This document shows positions 37,360 through 47,142 of a stretch of 64,000 nucleotides of DNA, one piece after another (the stretch's first letter is position 1; each line of letters opens with the position of its first letter). The notes beneath the pieces are model-generated. The model did not search any database and was not told the origin of the DNA. It saw only the letters and a program-made list of their open reading frames with translations. The translations under genes and the position numbers were made by a program. This stretch comes from Pseudomonas sp. Irchel s3h14. Lineage in GTDB: Bacteria > Pseudomonadota > Gammaproteobacteria > Pseudomonadales > Pseudomonadaceae. The stretch is from assembly GCF_900187425.1 (NCBI RefSeq), contig NZ_FYDJ01000003.1, forward strand, positions 336,987-400,986. Reading direction: 5' to 3'.

Positions 37360-38835
37360 ATGATCGATTTATTCAGCGGACTAGATGCTTGGGTGCTTGT
37401 GAGCCTCTTGCTCGCCCTGGCCTTTGTCCTCGCCTTCGAGTTCATCAACGGCTTTCATGACACCGCTAACGCGGTGGCCACTGTTATCTACACCAAAGCC
37501 ATGCCGCCCCATCTGGCGGTGTTCTTTTCCGGTGTGTTCAACTTTCTCGGCGTGCTGCTGGGCGGTGTTGGCGTGGCGTATGCCATCGTCCACCTGCTGC
37601 CGGTAGAACTGCTGATCAATGTGAACACCGGTCACGGGCTGGCCATGGTGTTCTCGCTGCTCGCCGCCGCCATCACCTGGAACCTGGGCACCTGGTACTT
37701 CGGTATCCCGGCCTCCAGCTCCCACACGTTGATCGGGTCGATCCTCGGTGTCGGCCTTGCCAACGCCTTGATCAACGATATTCCGTTGGCTGATGGTGTG
37801 AACTGGCAGAAAGCGATCGATATCGGTGCGTCCCTGGTGTTCTCGCCAATGGCGGGCTTCCTGGTCGCCGCTCTGATATTGATCGGCCTTAAATGGTGGC
37901 GTCCACTGTCGAAGATGCACAAGACACCGGAACAGCGCCGCAAGATCGATGACAAGAAACACCCGCCGTTCTGGAACCGCCTGGTGCTGGTCATTTCGGC
38001 CATGGCCGTGAGCTTCGTGCACGGCTCCAACGATGGCCAGAAAGGTATCGGCCTGATCATGCTGGTGCTGATCGGTATCGTGCCGGCGCAGTTCGTACTC
38101 GACCTGGGCAGCACAACCTACCAGATCGAACGGACTCGCGACGCGACCCTGCACCTGAGCCAGTTCTACAAGCGCAATGCCGATACGCTGGGTGAATTCC
38201 TGGCCCTGGGCAAAAGCATGGAAGGTGATCTGCCGGAGAAATTCCGTTGCAACCCGCAACAGACCGAACCGACCATTACCGCCCTGCTCGGCACCCTTAA
38301 AGGTGTAGCCGACTACCACTCGCTGCCGTCGGAAAGCCGCATCGAAGTGCGTCGCTACCTGCTCTGCCTGGACGACACGGCGAAGAAAGTCAGCAAGCTT
38401 CCTGGTCTCGCTGCCCGTGAAAAGGCTGACCTGAACAAGCTGCGCAAAGACCTGACCACTACCACCGAATACGCCCCGTTCTGGGTGATTCTGGCGGTCG
38501 CCCTGGCCCTCGGCCTGGGTACCATGGTGGGCTGGAAGCGCGTGGTTCTGACCATCGGCGAGAAGATCGGCAAGCAGGGCATGACTTACTCCCAAGGCAT
38601 GTCGGCTCAGATCACTACCGCAAGCCTGATCGGCATGGCCAACATCTTCAGCCTGCCGGTGTCCACCACCCACGTCCTGTCCTCGGGCGTGGCCGGCACC
38701 ATGGTCGCCAACAAAAGCGGCCTGCAAGGCGGTACTGTCAGAACCATCCTGCTGGCCTGGGTCCTGACCCTGCCAGCCACAGTGGCCCTGTCGGCCGGCC
38801 TGTTCTGGCTGGCGTCGAAGGCACTGGGCAGCTGA
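37360..38835 (+). CDS. pit: Low-affinity inorganic phosphate transporter, Pit family
   Basis: A 491-residue PiT-family (PHO4) permease that imports metal phosphate with protons. Two homologous signatures are visible: FEFINGFHDTANAVATVIYT near the N-terminus and FVHGSNDGQKGIG after the central loop. About ten membrane helices flank a hydrophilic loop (about 245-375). The ATG at 37360 gives the family N-terminus MIDLFSGLDAWVLVSLLLAL; an upstream in-frame start adds unrelated residues. It is a single gene ending in a terminator. Confidence 0.92.
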   Translation: MIDLFSGLDAWVLVSLLLALAFVLAFEFINGFHDTANAVATVIYTKAMPPHLAVFFSGVFNFLGVLLGGVGVAYAIVHLLPVELLINVNTGHGLAMVFSLLAAAITWNLGTWYFGIPASSSHTLIGSILGVGLANALINDIPLADGVNWQKAIDIGASLVFSPMAGFLVAALILIGLKWWRPLSKMHKTPEQRRKIDDKKHPPFWNRLVLVISAMAVSFVHGSNDGQKGIGLIMLVLIGIVPAQFVLDLGSTTYQIERTRDATLHLSQFYKRNADTLGEFLALGKSMEGDLPEKFRCNPQQTEPTITALLGTLKGVADYHSLPSESRIEVRRYLLCLDDTAKKVSKLPGLAAREKADLNKLRKDLTTTTEYAPFWVILAVALALGLGTMVGWKRVVLTIGEKIGKQGMTYSQGMSAQITTASLIGMANIFSLPVSTTHVLSSGVAGTMVANKSGLQGGTVRTILLAWVLTLPATVALSAGLFWLASKALGS

Positions 38836-38848
38836 TACATAGCCGCAC

Positions 38849-38887
38849 AAAAAAGGCGTGTTCCGTAAGGTTCGCGCCTTTTTTATT
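38849..38887 (+). terminator. Rho-independent terminator after pit
   Basis: AAAAAAGGCG ... CGCCTTTTTTAT with a loop of about 15 bases, beginning 13 bp after the pit stop. Confidence 0.85.
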
Positions 38888-38901
38888 ACTGCTGGAAAGT
38901 A

Positions 38902-39014
38902 GATCGTTCCCACGCTCTGCGTGGGAATGCAGCCCGGGACGCTCCGCGTCCCTTTCGAGAGCTGGAACGCGGAGCGTCCCTTGAGGCATTCCCACGCAGA
39001 GCATGGGAACGATC
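38902..39014. repeat. Palindromic intergenic repeat, family A copy 4
   Basis: GATCGTTCCCACGC ... GCATGGGAACGATC with inner arms GGGACGCTCCGCGTCCC; nearly the same as the copy at 43097, including the centre TTTCGAGAGCTGGAACG. Confidence 0.92.
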
Positions 39015-39043
39015 AGGCGCGTATTCCGATAGATTTTCAGACA

Positions 39044-39070
39044 CAAAAAAAAGGGCAACCGAAGTTGCCC
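39044..39070 (-). terminator. Terminator after the 37-residue membrane protein
   Basis: On the minus strand: GGGCAAC-TTCG-GTTGCCC followed by TTTTTTTT. It ends 36 bp after the stop codon of the small gene at 39106-39219. Confidence 0.9.
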
Positions 39071-39105
39071 AAAATGCCTTGCGTGCTCATTGCTTCCAGA
39101 AAGAC

Positions 39106-39219
39106 CTACGGTTTGCGCTTATGCGAATCCTTCCAGATGAAATATCCAAACCCTGCAAAAAACAGAACCATGAGGCCGACTGTCAGCACTCCGGCGATCA
39201 CCACGTTGTCGAAAAACAT
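39106..39219 (-). CDS. 37-residue single-span membrane protein
   Basis: A short gene read directly from the minus strand: MFFDNVVIAGVLTVGLMVLF continuing FAGFGYFIWKDSHKRKP and a TAG stop. It has one hydrophobic segment (about 6-29) and a basic C-terminus (DSHKRKP), so the C-terminus likely lies in the cytoplasm. An optimal AGGAGG ribosome site stands 6-7 bases before the ATG, and a strong terminator follows the stop. These signals support a real gene. It resembles small accessory membrane proteins (for example of respiratory or transport complexes), but I cannot name a partner. Confidence 0.78.
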   Translation of the reverse strand: MFFDNVVIAGVLTVGLMVLFFAGFGYFIWKDSHKRKP

Positions 39220-39362
39220 GACTGGCCTCCTGCACTTGCCTTGTTGCGATAGGGCTAAGTTAACCAATCAGGCAGGAGAAAAAATTGACCGGGATCAATG
39301 TCGCCCGAGACTGGGCGTAAAGGAGGGGAATAACTGACCTGCATCAACCAATGCAGGGTGTT

Positions 39363-39524
39363 TCAACGCTTTTTCGGTTTGTTCTTCGGCTTCTTCTTCG
39401 CTTTACCCAACGGCATGGCGTGTTCGAACGCCTGGCGCACTTCGTTCAGGCGCTTTTCATTAAGGTCATGAACCCGCTTGGCGCGTTCGGCGTTGAGATC
39501 AATCAGCTTGTCATCTTGGCTCAT
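39363..39524 (-). CDS. Small basic hypothetical protein
   Basis: A 53-residue protein MSQDDKLIDLNAERAKRVHD... with a helical, charged body and a lysine-rich tail (KAKKKPKNKPKKR). The tail could bind nucleic acid or membranes, but no function is known. I use the ATG at 39524 because the sequence becomes protein-like there. No domain is recognised. Confidence 0.6.
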   Translation of the reverse strand: MSQDDKLIDLNAERAKRVHDLNEKRLNEVRQAFEHAMPLGKAKKKPKNKPKKR

Positions 39525-39624
39525 GGTGCTCAGTGCATCGCTTGAAAGGAAATTCAGTTGCCGCATTTGCAGGCAAGGATGTGCCAATAATGCGGTCTGA
39601 TGGCCGCGCTGACCAGCCGTGAGC

Positions 39625-39966
39625 TCAAATCTGAATATCGACCCACAAACCCTGTCGTGGCTGATCTTCCATCAATGGCGCCACCGGCACGGTATTGTCG
39701 GCATTGAGTTCGTCACCGGGAATCGCCAGGTGTTCTTCAGGATCTTCATCGGCTTCACGGCGGCGTCTTTGCTGTTCCTGCTTGCGGCGCTGTTCCTCGC
39801 GCAGCTGAAACGCCGCCTCTTCCGGATCGCGCTGCTGCAGGTCGATGGTGCTTTCGTTGGAGCTTTCCTGCACCGGCACCACGGGGGGAATATCCGGCCG
39901 CTGGCGAATCGGATCCTGCTGTGAGGTGATTGGCACGGCACTCAAGGGGAGCATCGGTGGCAGCAT
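39625..39966 (-). CDS. Hypothetical protein with Arg/Glu/Gln-rich helix
   Basis: A 113-residue protein starting MLPPMLPLSAVPITSQQDPI. After a proline-rich N-terminal half comes a long charged helix (AAFQLREEQRRKQEQQRRRR, about 57-76), then an acidic part and the end RQGLWVDIQI. The ATG at 39966 follows GGAG. Similar Pseudomonas proteins have sometimes been labelled 'aspartate-semialdehyde dehydrogenase', which nothing in this sequence supports. It is divergent from rapA. Confidence 0.65.
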   Translation of the reverse strand: MLPPMLPLSAVPITSQQDPIRQRPDIPPVVPVQESSNESTIDLQQRDPEEAAFQLREEQRRKQEQQRRRREADEDPEEHLAIPGDELNADNTVPVAPLMEDQPRQGLWVDIQI

Positions 39967-40122
39967 AATTATTAGTCTCCTGTCAGCAGGCTGTCGGCTG
40001 CGGGGATGCCGACTTGAGCCATCGGTCGCAAACTGTGACCCGTTTGGCACGAATAGGTGCCCCGACCTGCAAGCGCTGCATCGCTGTACTAACGTAAGAC
40101 TTCGGGTTTTTATGAGAGTCCT

Positions 40123-40152
40123 TTGGCCCTGAAGCCCTCATTCCGTTAAGAT
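40123..40152 (+). promoter_or_regulatory. Possible sigma-70 promoter of rapA
   Basis: TTGGCC, 18 bp, TAAGAT, 33 bp before the rapA start. The match is moderate. Confidence 0.4.
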
Positions 40153-40184
40153 AGCCCGCTTTTTCAAGGTGGGAGTCAGGCAGC

Positions 40185-43031
40185 ATGGCGCAGCAGTATC
40201 AACCGGGGCAACGCTGGATCAGTGACAGCGAAGCCGAGCTGGGTTTAGGCACCGTTCTGGCACAGGACGGCCGCTTGTTGACCGTGCTCTACCCGGCCAC
40301 TGGCGAGACTCGCCAGTACGCGCTACGGAATGCGCCCCTTACCCGCGTGCGGTTTTCGCCGGGTGACTCGATCACTCACTTCGAAGGCTGGAAACTGACC
40401 GTACAAGAAGTCGACGACGTCGACGGCTTGCTGGTTTACCACGGCCTCAACGGGCATAACGAAGTGGTTACCCTGCCGGAAACCCAACTGTCGAACTTCA
40501 TTCAGTTCCGTCTGGCCAGCGATCGTTTGTTCGCCGGGCAGATCGACCCGCTGGCCTGGTTCTCCCTGCGATACAACACCCTGGAACACACCAGCCGCCA
40601 GTTGCAGTCCGCGCTTTGGGGCCTGGGTGGCGTGCGTGCGCAACCGATCGCGCACCAGCTGCACATCGCCCGTGAAGTCGCCGACCGCATTGCACCGCGG
40701 GTTTTGCTGGCAGACGAAGTGGGCCTGGGCAAAACCATCGAAGCCGGTCTGGTGATCCATCGCCAACTGCTCTCGGGCCGCGCCAACCGCGTGCTGATCC
40801 TGGTTCCAGAGAACCTGCAGCACCAGTGGCTGGTGGAGATGCGCCGCCGCTTCAACCTGCAAGTTGCGCTGTTCGACGAAGAACGCTTCATCGAAAGCGA
40901 TGCCGCCAACCCGTTCGAAGACACCCAGCTCGCGCTGGTTGCACTCGAGTGGCTGGTGGAAGACGAGAAGGCCCAGGACGCACTGTTCGCCGCCGGTTGG
41001 GACCTGATGGTCGTCGACGAAGCCCACCACCTGGTGTGGCACGAAGACAAGGCCAGCCCGGAATACTCGCTGGTTGAACAACTGGCCGAAGTCATTCCCG
41101 GCGTCCTGCTACTGACCGCGACCCCGGAACAACTGGGTCAGGACAGCCACTTTGCGCGTCTGCGCCTGCTTGACCCGAACCGTTTCCACGACCTGCACGC
41201 CTTCCGTGCCGAAAGCGAAAACTATCGCCCGGTGGCCGAAGCCGTTCAGGAGTTGCTGGACAAGGGGCGCCTGTCGCCTGAAGCGCACAAGACCATTCAC
41301 GGTTTCCTCGGCAACGAAGGCGAAGCCTTGCTGACTGCGGTCAACGATGGCGACACCGAAGCCAGTGCCCGCCTGGTGCGCGAACTGCTCGACCGCCACG
41401 GCACCGGCCGCGTGCTGTTCCGCAACACCCGCGCCGCCGTGCAGGGTTTCCCGGAGCGCAAGCTGCATCCGTACCCGCTGCCATGCCCCGACGAATACCT
41501 CGAACTGCCATTGGGTGATCACGCCGAGCTGTACCCGGAAGTCAGCTTCCAGGCCCAGCCGGACGCCAACGAAGAAGAACGCTGGTGGAAATTCGACCCG
41601 CGCGTCGAGTGGCTGATCGATCAGCTGAAGATGCTCAAGCGCACCAAAGTGCTGGTGATCTGCGCCCATGCCGAAACCGCCATGGACCTGGAAGACGCCC
41701 TGCGCGTGCGTTCCGGCATTCCGGCCACGGTCTTCCACGAAGGCATGAACATCCTCGAGCGTGACCGCGCCGCGGCCTACTTCGCCGACGAAGAATTTGG
41801 CGCGCAAGTGCTGATCTGCTCGGAAATCGGCAGTGAAGGTCGTAACTTCCAGTTCTCGCACCACCTGGTGCTGTTCGATCTGCCATCGCACCCGGACCTG
41901 CTGGAGCAGCGTATCGGTCGTCTGGACCGGATCGGCCAGAAGCACATCATCGAACTGCACGTGCCGTACCTGGAAACCAGCCCGCAAGAGCGCCTGTTCC
42001 AGTGGTACCACGAAGCGCTGAACGCGTTCCTCAACACCTGCCCGACCGGCAACGCCTTGCAGCATCAGTTCGGCCCGCGCCTGCTGCCGCTGCTGGAAAA
42101 TGCCGACGACGGCGAGTGGCAAGCGCTGATCGACGAAGCCCGCGCCGAGCGAGAGCGCATGGAAGCCGAGCTGCACACCGGCCGCGACCGTTTGCTGGAG
42201 CTCAACTCCGGCGGCGCTGGCGAAGGTGATGCACTGGTCGAGGACATCCTTGAGCAAGACGATCAGTTCGCCCTGCCGATCTACATGGAAACCCTGTTCG
42301 ACGCCTTCGGCATCGACAGCGAAGACCATTCGGAAAACGCGCTGATCCTCAAACCGAGCGAAAAAATGCTCGACGCCAGCTTCCCGCTGGGCGACGACGA
42401 AGGCGTGACCATCACGTACGACCGCAACCAGGCGCTGTCTCGCGAAGACATGCAGTTCATTACCTGGGAACACCCGATGGTTCAGGGCGGCATGGACCTG
42501 GTCTTGTCCGGTTCCATGGGCAACACCGCCGTGGCGCTGATCAAGAACAAGGCGCTGAAACCTGGCACCGTGTTGCTGGAACTGCTTTACGTCAGCGAAG
42601 TGGTTGCTCCGCGCTCGCTGCAACTGGGCCGCTACCTGCCGCCGGCCGCCCTGCGCTGCCTGCTCGATGCCAACGGTAATGACCTGTCGACCCGGGTGTC
42701 GTTCGAAACCCTTAACGATCAGCTGGAAAGCGTGCCGCGCGCCAGCGCCAACAAGTTCATCCAGGCCCAGCGCGATCAGCTGACGCCACGGATCAACGCC
42801 GGCGAAGAGAAGATCTTCCCGCGTCACGCCGAGCGCGTGGCTGAGGCGCAGCGTCGCCTCGCGGCTGATACCGAGGAAGAACTGGCGCGCCTGACCGCGT
42901 TGCAAGCTGTCAACCCGACAGTGCGTGACAGCGAACTGGTTGCCTTGCGCAAGCAACGCGAGCAAGGCCTGGCCATGCTCGACAAGGCTGCGCTGCGACT
43001 GGAAGCGATTCGGGTGTTGGTGGCGGGTTAA
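40185..43031 (+). CDS. rapA: RNA polymerase-associated ATPase RapA
   Basis: A 948-residue Swi2/Snf2-family ATPase that binds RNA polymerase and helps recycle it from stalled or post-termination complexes. N-terminal Tudor-like domains begin [20 protein letters not shown]. Walker A is [12 protein letters not shown] (near residue 176), the DEAH box is [11 protein letters not shown], and the second ATPase lobe holds [20 protein letters not shown] and [12 protein letters not shown]. The C-terminal domain ends [15 protein letters not shown]. Length is close to E. coli RapA (968). It is a single gene closed by a terminator. Confidence 0.95.
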   Translation: MAQQYQPGQRWISDSEAELGLGTVLAQDGRLLTVLYPATGETRQYALRNAPLTRVRFSPGDSITHFEGWKLTVQEVDDVDGLLVYHGLNGHNEVVTLPETQLSNFIQFRLASDRLFAGQIDPLAWFSLRYNTLEHTSRQLQSALWGLGGVRAQPIAHQLHIAREVADRIAPRVLLADEVGLGKTIEAGLVIHRQLLSGRANRVLILVPENLQHQWLVEMRRRFNLQVALFDEERFIESDAANPFEDTQLALVALEWLVEDEKAQDALFAAGWDLMVVDEAHHLVWHEDKASPEYSLVEQLAEVIPGVLLLTATPEQLGQDSHFARLRLLDPNRFHDLHAFRAESENYRPVAEAVQELLDKGRLSPEAHKTIHGFLGNEGEALLTAVNDGDTEASARLVRELLDRHGTGRVLFRNTRAAVQGFPERKLHPYPLPCPDEYLELPLGDHAELYPEVSFQAQPDANEEERWWKFDPRVEWLIDQLKMLKRTKVLVICAHAETAMDLEDALRVRSGIPATVFHEGMNILERDRAAAYFADEEFGAQVLICSEIGSEGRNFQFSHHLVLFDLPSHPDLLEQRIGRLDRIGQKHIIELHVPYLETSPQERLFQWYHEALNAFLNTCPTGNALQHQFGPRLLPLLENADDGEWQALIDEARAERERMEAELHTGRDRLLELNSGGAGEGDALVEDILEQDDQFALPIYMETLFDAFGIDSEDHSENALILKPSEKMLDASFPLGDDEGVTITYDRNQALSREDMQFITWEHPMVQGGMDLVLSGSMGNTAVALIKNKALKPGTVLLELLYVSEVVAPRSLQLGRYLPPAALRCLLDANGNDLSTRVSFETLNDQLESVPRASANKFIQAQRDQLTPRINAGEEKIFPRHAERVAEAQRRLAADTEEELARLTALQAVNPTVRDSELVALRKQREQGLAMLDKAALRLEAIRVLVAG

Positions 43032-43060
43032 CTCCCCTGCTCTGCCCCGCTAAAACAAAG

Positions 43061-43089
43061 AAGGCCCGCAGCGATGCGGGCCTTTTTTT
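43061..43089 (+). terminator. Rho-independent terminator after rapA
   Basis: AAGGCCCGCA-GCGA-TGCGGGCCTT followed by TTTTT, 30 bp after the stop codon. Confidence 0.92.
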
Positions 43090-43096
43090 GTCTGCC

Positions 43097-43209
43097 GATC
43101 GTTCCCACGCTCTGCGTGGGAATGCAGCCCGGGACGCTCTGCGTCCCTTTCGAGAGCTGGAACGCGGAGCGTCCCTTGAGGCATTCCCACGCAGAGCGTG
43201 GGAACGATC
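43097..43209. repeat. Palindromic intergenic repeat, family A copy 5
   Basis: GATCGTTCCCACGC ... GCGTGGGAACGATC with the same centre as the copy at 38902. It separates the convergent rapA and MFS genes. Confidence 0.92.
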
Positions 43210-43221
43210 ATTTGGCGATCA

Positions 43222-44571
43222 TTACGCAGTGACCGCCGGAATCTGCGGCTCGACCACCGCCACCAACCCTTCCTTCATCCGCTTGGCATCGCGCACAAAA
43301 CACCGTGAAGCCAGGAACAGAAACACCATGGTGAAAAACAGCGCCACCGGGATCAAATACATCGCGTCATGCAAACCGACAGCCTTGAACGCCTCGGTCA
43401 TCTGTTCAGCACCGGCCGAGAGCATCGCGGTATGCGCAAAGTGGTCGGACAATGCGCCCACCACCACCGGCCCCAAACCACCACCCAGCAAATACAACCC
43501 GGCAAAGAACAGCGCCATGGCCGTAGCCCGCAAGCGCGGCTCGACTACGTCCTGAATGGCGGTGTAAACGCAGGTGTAGAAGTTGTAGGCAAACAACCAG
43601 CCCACACTGAACACCGCCACAAACACGCCGATCTCGATCCGCCCGGAATGCAGCGCCCAAGCCGTGCACACCGTCGAGATGATCAAGCTGAACGCGGCAA
43701 ACAGCAGTCGCCCATTGGCCACCCGCTGGTGAATCTTGTCAGCCACCCAACCGCCCAGTGTCAGGCCGAACAACCCGGTGACGCCGACGATCACCCCGGT
43801 CGCCACCGCCGCTTCCTGCAACGGCATCAGGAAATAACGCTGCAGCATCGGCACCAGAAACGAGTTGCAGGCGTACGTGGCGAAGTTGAAACACAGCCCC
43901 GCCATCACCAGCCACAGGAAAGTCGGCACCGCCAACACCCGACGGATCGGCCGGTCTACGCGTTCCTGAGAAACCTGCACACTCTCTGCGGCGCCGCGTT
44001 TCGGTTCCTTGATAAAGAACATGAAGACCGCCAGGATCAGCCCCGGCACTGCTGCGATAAAGAACGGCGCGCGCCAGCTGTCGAAGGCCTTGACCATGGC
44101 GCCGATGGTGAAGAACGCCAGCAGCAGCCCCAACGGTAGCCCCAGCATGAAGATACCCATCGCCCGCGCCCGGCGGTGGGCCGGGAACAGGTCGCCGATC
44201 AGCGAGTTGGCGGCCGGTGCGTAACTGGCTTCACCGATGCCGATGCCCATGCGCACGATCAGGAAAGCCCAGAAACTCCCCACCAGTCCGTTGACTGCTG
44301 TCAGCCCGCTCCACGCCGCCAGGCCCCAGCCCATCAATTTGCTGCGTGAACCGGTATCGGCCATCCGCCCCAGAGGCAGGCCGGCAATGGCATAAACGAG
44401 GGTGAATGCGGTACCGATGATCCCCAGCTGAAAGTCGCTCAGGTGCCATTCCATGCGGATAGGTTCGATGATGATGGCTGGAATGGTGCGGTCGAAGAAG
44501 TTGAACAGGTTGGCCAGGAACAGCAGGAACAGAATGCGCCAGGCATTCGCCGCTTGGGTCGAGTTCTGCAT
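43222..44571 (-). CDS. MFS transporter, Spinster-like
   Basis: A 449-residue major facilitator with 12 predicted helices. The first helix FLLFLANLFNFFDRTIPAII and the loop GLPLGRMADTGSRSKLMG, then GIGEASYAPAANSLIGDLFP, recall the Spinster/hexuronate-like group. The substrate is unknown. It stands alone on the minus strand between rapA and the divergent nbdA-like gene. The start at 44571 begins the cytoplasmic N-terminus MQNSTQAANAWR. Confidence 0.82.
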   Translation of the reverse strand: MQNSTQAANAWRILFLLFLANLFNFFDRTIPAIIIEPIRMEWHLSDFQLGIIGTAFTLVYAIAGLPLGRMADTGSRSKLMGWGLAAWSGLTAVNGLVGSFWAFLIVRMGIGIGEASYAPAANSLIGDLFPAHRRARAMGIFMLGLPLGLLLAFFTIGAMVKAFDSWRAPFFIAAVPGLILAVFMFFIKEPKRGAAESVQVSQERVDRPIRRVLAVPTFLWLVMAGLCFNFATYACNSFLVPMLQRYFLMPLQEAAVATGVIVGVTGLFGLTLGGWVADKIHQRVANGRLLFAAFSLIISTVCTAWALHSGRIEIGVFVAVFSVGWLFAYNFYTCVYTAIQDVVEPRLRATAMALFFAGLYLLGGGLGPVVVGALSDHFAHTAMLSAGAEQMTEAFKAVGLHDAMYLIPVALFFTMVFLFLASRCFVRDAKRMKEGLVAVVEPQIPAVTA

Positions 44572-44847
44572 GGGTCCGTCTCTTTTATTGTTATTGGGGC
44601 TTCACTGCCAACGCATCCGAGCCCGGAACCTGCAATCTAGTCAGGCCCGCCAGAGCTGTCTGTCATTATTTGTAAAGCTGATATCCGCCCATGGAAGATG
44701 TCGCAGCTGATACAACATTTATTTCCAAACGCTCTAACGCCCATTCCAAAATGGTTAGGGCCGATGTGCCACTATCGTTTGCACTCTAAACATGCCTTCT
44801 ATACTCCAAAGCATTCGCCAGCGTTCATGGCGCCAGCCAGGATGACA

Positions 44848-47142
44848 ATGGGGCATGCTATGGAGTGGCTTGGTTTGCGTTCCATTACCGAGCTGACGGC
44901 GAACGGCCAGGTAATACTCAACTGCACACATGACCCTTTTCTGGTACTGCTGGCCTATTTGGTCGCCTGTGTCGGCAGCTTTGCCACATTGGACATGGCC
45001 GAACGGGTCGGTCACGTGGAAAAACCCGCCTCGCAGCGGCTCTGGCGCTGGGTCGGCGCCAGTTGCCTGGCGGGCGGAATCTGGGCCATGCACTTCATTG
45101 GCATGCTAGCGTTTCAGGCGCCGATCGACATTCAATATGATCTACCCATTACTCTCCTTTCTCTGTTGATCGCCCTGCTCGCCTCGTGGCTGGCCATGCA
45201 TACACTCAGTCATCCCCGCCTGAGTTTTTGGCAATATCTCCAGGCTTCGATCTGCATCGGCCTGGGCATCGCCACCATGCATTACGTGGGCATGACCGCC
45301 ATGCGTTCGAGTGCGGTGGCCTATTACCAACCCACGCTATTCGCCCTCTCCATTGTGATCGCCATCGGTGCCAGCCTTGCAGCCCTGCTGATATCAAGTC
45401 ATCTGCGCGACGGCACCGGCCTGTTCCATCAACTGCTCAAATACAGCGCCAGCCTGGTACTCGGGGCCGGTATCGTCAGCATGCACTTCACCGGCATGGC
45501 TGCCTTCAATCTGGTGCTGCCCGCCGACAGCCTCCTACCGCTGCCCGGCGTAAACAATCATCTGCAACTGGGCCTGACGGTGGCGATCATGACGCTGCTG
45601 ATCATCGGCAGCAGCATCAGCGCGGCGCTGGCGGACAAGAAGCTGCAAAACAAGGAGCGCGACCTGCAACGGGTCAACGCCCTGCTCAGTCAACTGGACC
45701 AGGCGAGGATGTCGTTGCAACAGGTGGCGCACTACGACCCCCTGACCAACCTGATCAACCGTCGTGGCTTCAACCAGATTTTTGCCGAGAAACTCATCGA
45801 GAAAACCAACGAAGGCGGCATGCTGGCGGTGCTGTTCCTGGACATCGACCATTTCAAGCGGATCAACGACAGCCTCGGCCATGATGCCGGCGACGAATTG
45901 CTCAAGGTCCTGGCCAACCACATAAAGGTTTCGGTGCGCAGCCACGAAGATGTGGTCGCGCGCTTCGGAGGCGACGAGTTTTGCATCCTCATCGGCCTGT
46001 ATGATCGTGAAGAAGCGCGGCATATGGCCCAGCGCATCATGGCGAAAATGAAGGAGCCCATCGAGCTGTCCGGGCGGCGCATGGTCATGACCACCAGTAT
46101 TGGCATCAGCTTGTTTCCGGACGATGGCAAGACCTGTGAAGAGTTGCTGAAAAACGCTGACCTGGCGCTGTATCAGTCCAAGGACAGCGGGCGCAATGGC
46201 CTGAACTTCTTCAGCGAAAACCTGAAAACCCGTGCGACGCTGGAACTGCAACTGGAAGAAGAACTGCGCCACGCCCTACGCGAAAACACCGGGCTGATGC
46301 TCTATTACCAACCGATCTACGATCTGAAAAACGCTCAGGTCAGCAAACTTGAAGCGCTGGTCCGCTGGCAACATCCGGTTCACGGACTGCTGGTACCGGA
46401 CCGGTTCATTGCCATCGCCGAAGCCAACGGCCTGATCGCCGAACTGGACAACTGGGTCCTGCGCAAAGCCTGTGAGGATCTGGGCGAGTTGTCGCGTCAG
46501 GGTTGCGAAGAACTCCACATCGCCGTGAACTGTTCGCCCCTGAACCTGGCACGCGAAGAATTGGCCGATGAAATCGAACACGCGCTGCGGGTCGCCGGAG
46601 TGGCGCCGCAGCGGCTGGAACTGGAAGTGACCGAAAATGCGCTGATGGGCAACATCGCCGATACGTTGGTGTTGCTGCGCCAGATTCGTGCCCTCGGCGT
46701 GTCGCTGTCGATTGATGACTTCGGCACCGGTTACTCATCACTGGCCTATCTCAAACGGCTGCCACTCAACACGCTGAAGATCGACCGCTCGTTCATCCAG
46801 GACATTCCCAAGGCCACCCAGGACATGGAAATCGTTCAAGCGATCATCGTCATGGCCCACACGCTGCATTTGCAGGTGGTGACCGAAGGCGTCGAAACCC
46901 TTGAGCAATACGAGTTTCTGGAGCGTAACGGCTGCGACTTCGTGCAGGGCTACCTGCTCAGTCGTCCGGTACCGCTGGCGCAATTGCGTCCCGTGCTGAA
47001 CGAAATCAACCAGCGCAGACACTCGTCCATCGTCAGTTCTCTGAGTCTGGTTCGCGGTACAACTGCACTAACGTCGACGGATCTTTTTCCAGAAAACCCT
47101 GGCCCCCATGCAGGCGCATCAGTTGTGCGGCCAGTCCACTGA
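44848..47142 (+). CDS. nbdA: MHYT-GGDEF-EAL cyclic-di-GMP signalling protein (NbdA-like)
   Basis: A membrane protein of about 764 residues. Seven-helix MHYT sensor domain with three motifs MHFIGM, MHYVGM and MHFTGM, proposed to bind copper and sense O2 or NO. The GGDEF domain keeps an intact GGDEF (ARFGGDEFCIL), so synthase or GTP-regulatory activity is possible. The EAL domain keeps EALVRWQHP, the DDFGTGYSS loop and KIDRSFI, so it should hydrolyse c-di-GMP. The order rapA, MHYT protein, beta-hydroxyacid dehydrogenase parallels PA3308-PA3311(nbdA)-PA3312. Start chosen at 44848 after AGGA; the frame is open to 44698 but the extra 50 codons do not look coding. The last 36 residues overlap the convergent gene. 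Confidence 0.85.
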   Translation: MGHAMEWLGLRSITELTANGQVILNCTHDPFLVLLAYLVACVGSFATLDMAERVGHVEKPASQRLWRWVGASCLAGGIWAMHFIGMLAFQAPIDIQYDLPITLLSLLIALLASWLAMHTLSHPRLSFWQYLQASICIGLGIATMHYVGMTAMRSSAVAYYQPTLFALSIVIAIGASLAALLISSHLRDGTGLFHQLLKYSASLVLGAGIVSMHFTGMAAFNLVLPADSLLPLPGVNNHLQLGLTVAIMTLLIIGSSISAALADKKLQNKERDLQRVNALLSQLDQARMSLQQVAHYDPLTNLINRRGFNQIFAEKLIEKTNEGGMLAVLFLDIDHFKRINDSLGHDAGDELLKVLANHIKVSVRSHEDVVARFGGDEFCILIGLYDREEARHMAQRIMAKMKEPIELSGRRMVMTTSIGISLFPDDGKTCEELLKNADLALYQSKDSGRNGLNFFSENLKTRATLELQLEEELRHALRENTGLMLYYQPIYDLKNAQVSKLEALVRWQHPVHGLLVPDRFIAIAEANGLIAELDNWVLRKACEDLGELSRQGCEELHIAVNCSPLNLAREELADEIEHALRVAGVAPQRLELEVTENALMGNIADTLVLLRQIRALGVSLSIDDFGTGYSSLAYLKRLPLNTLKIDRSFIQDIPKATQDMEIVQAIIVMAHTLHLQVVTEGVETLEQYEFLERNGCDFVQGYLLSRPVPLAQLRPVLNEINQRRHSSIVSSLSLVRGTTALTSTDLFPENPGPHAGASVVRPVH

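Noticed and set aside
39625-39966. Aspartate-semialdehyde dehydrogenase
   Set aside because: The label is known from similar proteins, but this 113-residue low-complexity protein has no Rossmann motif or catalytic cysteine.
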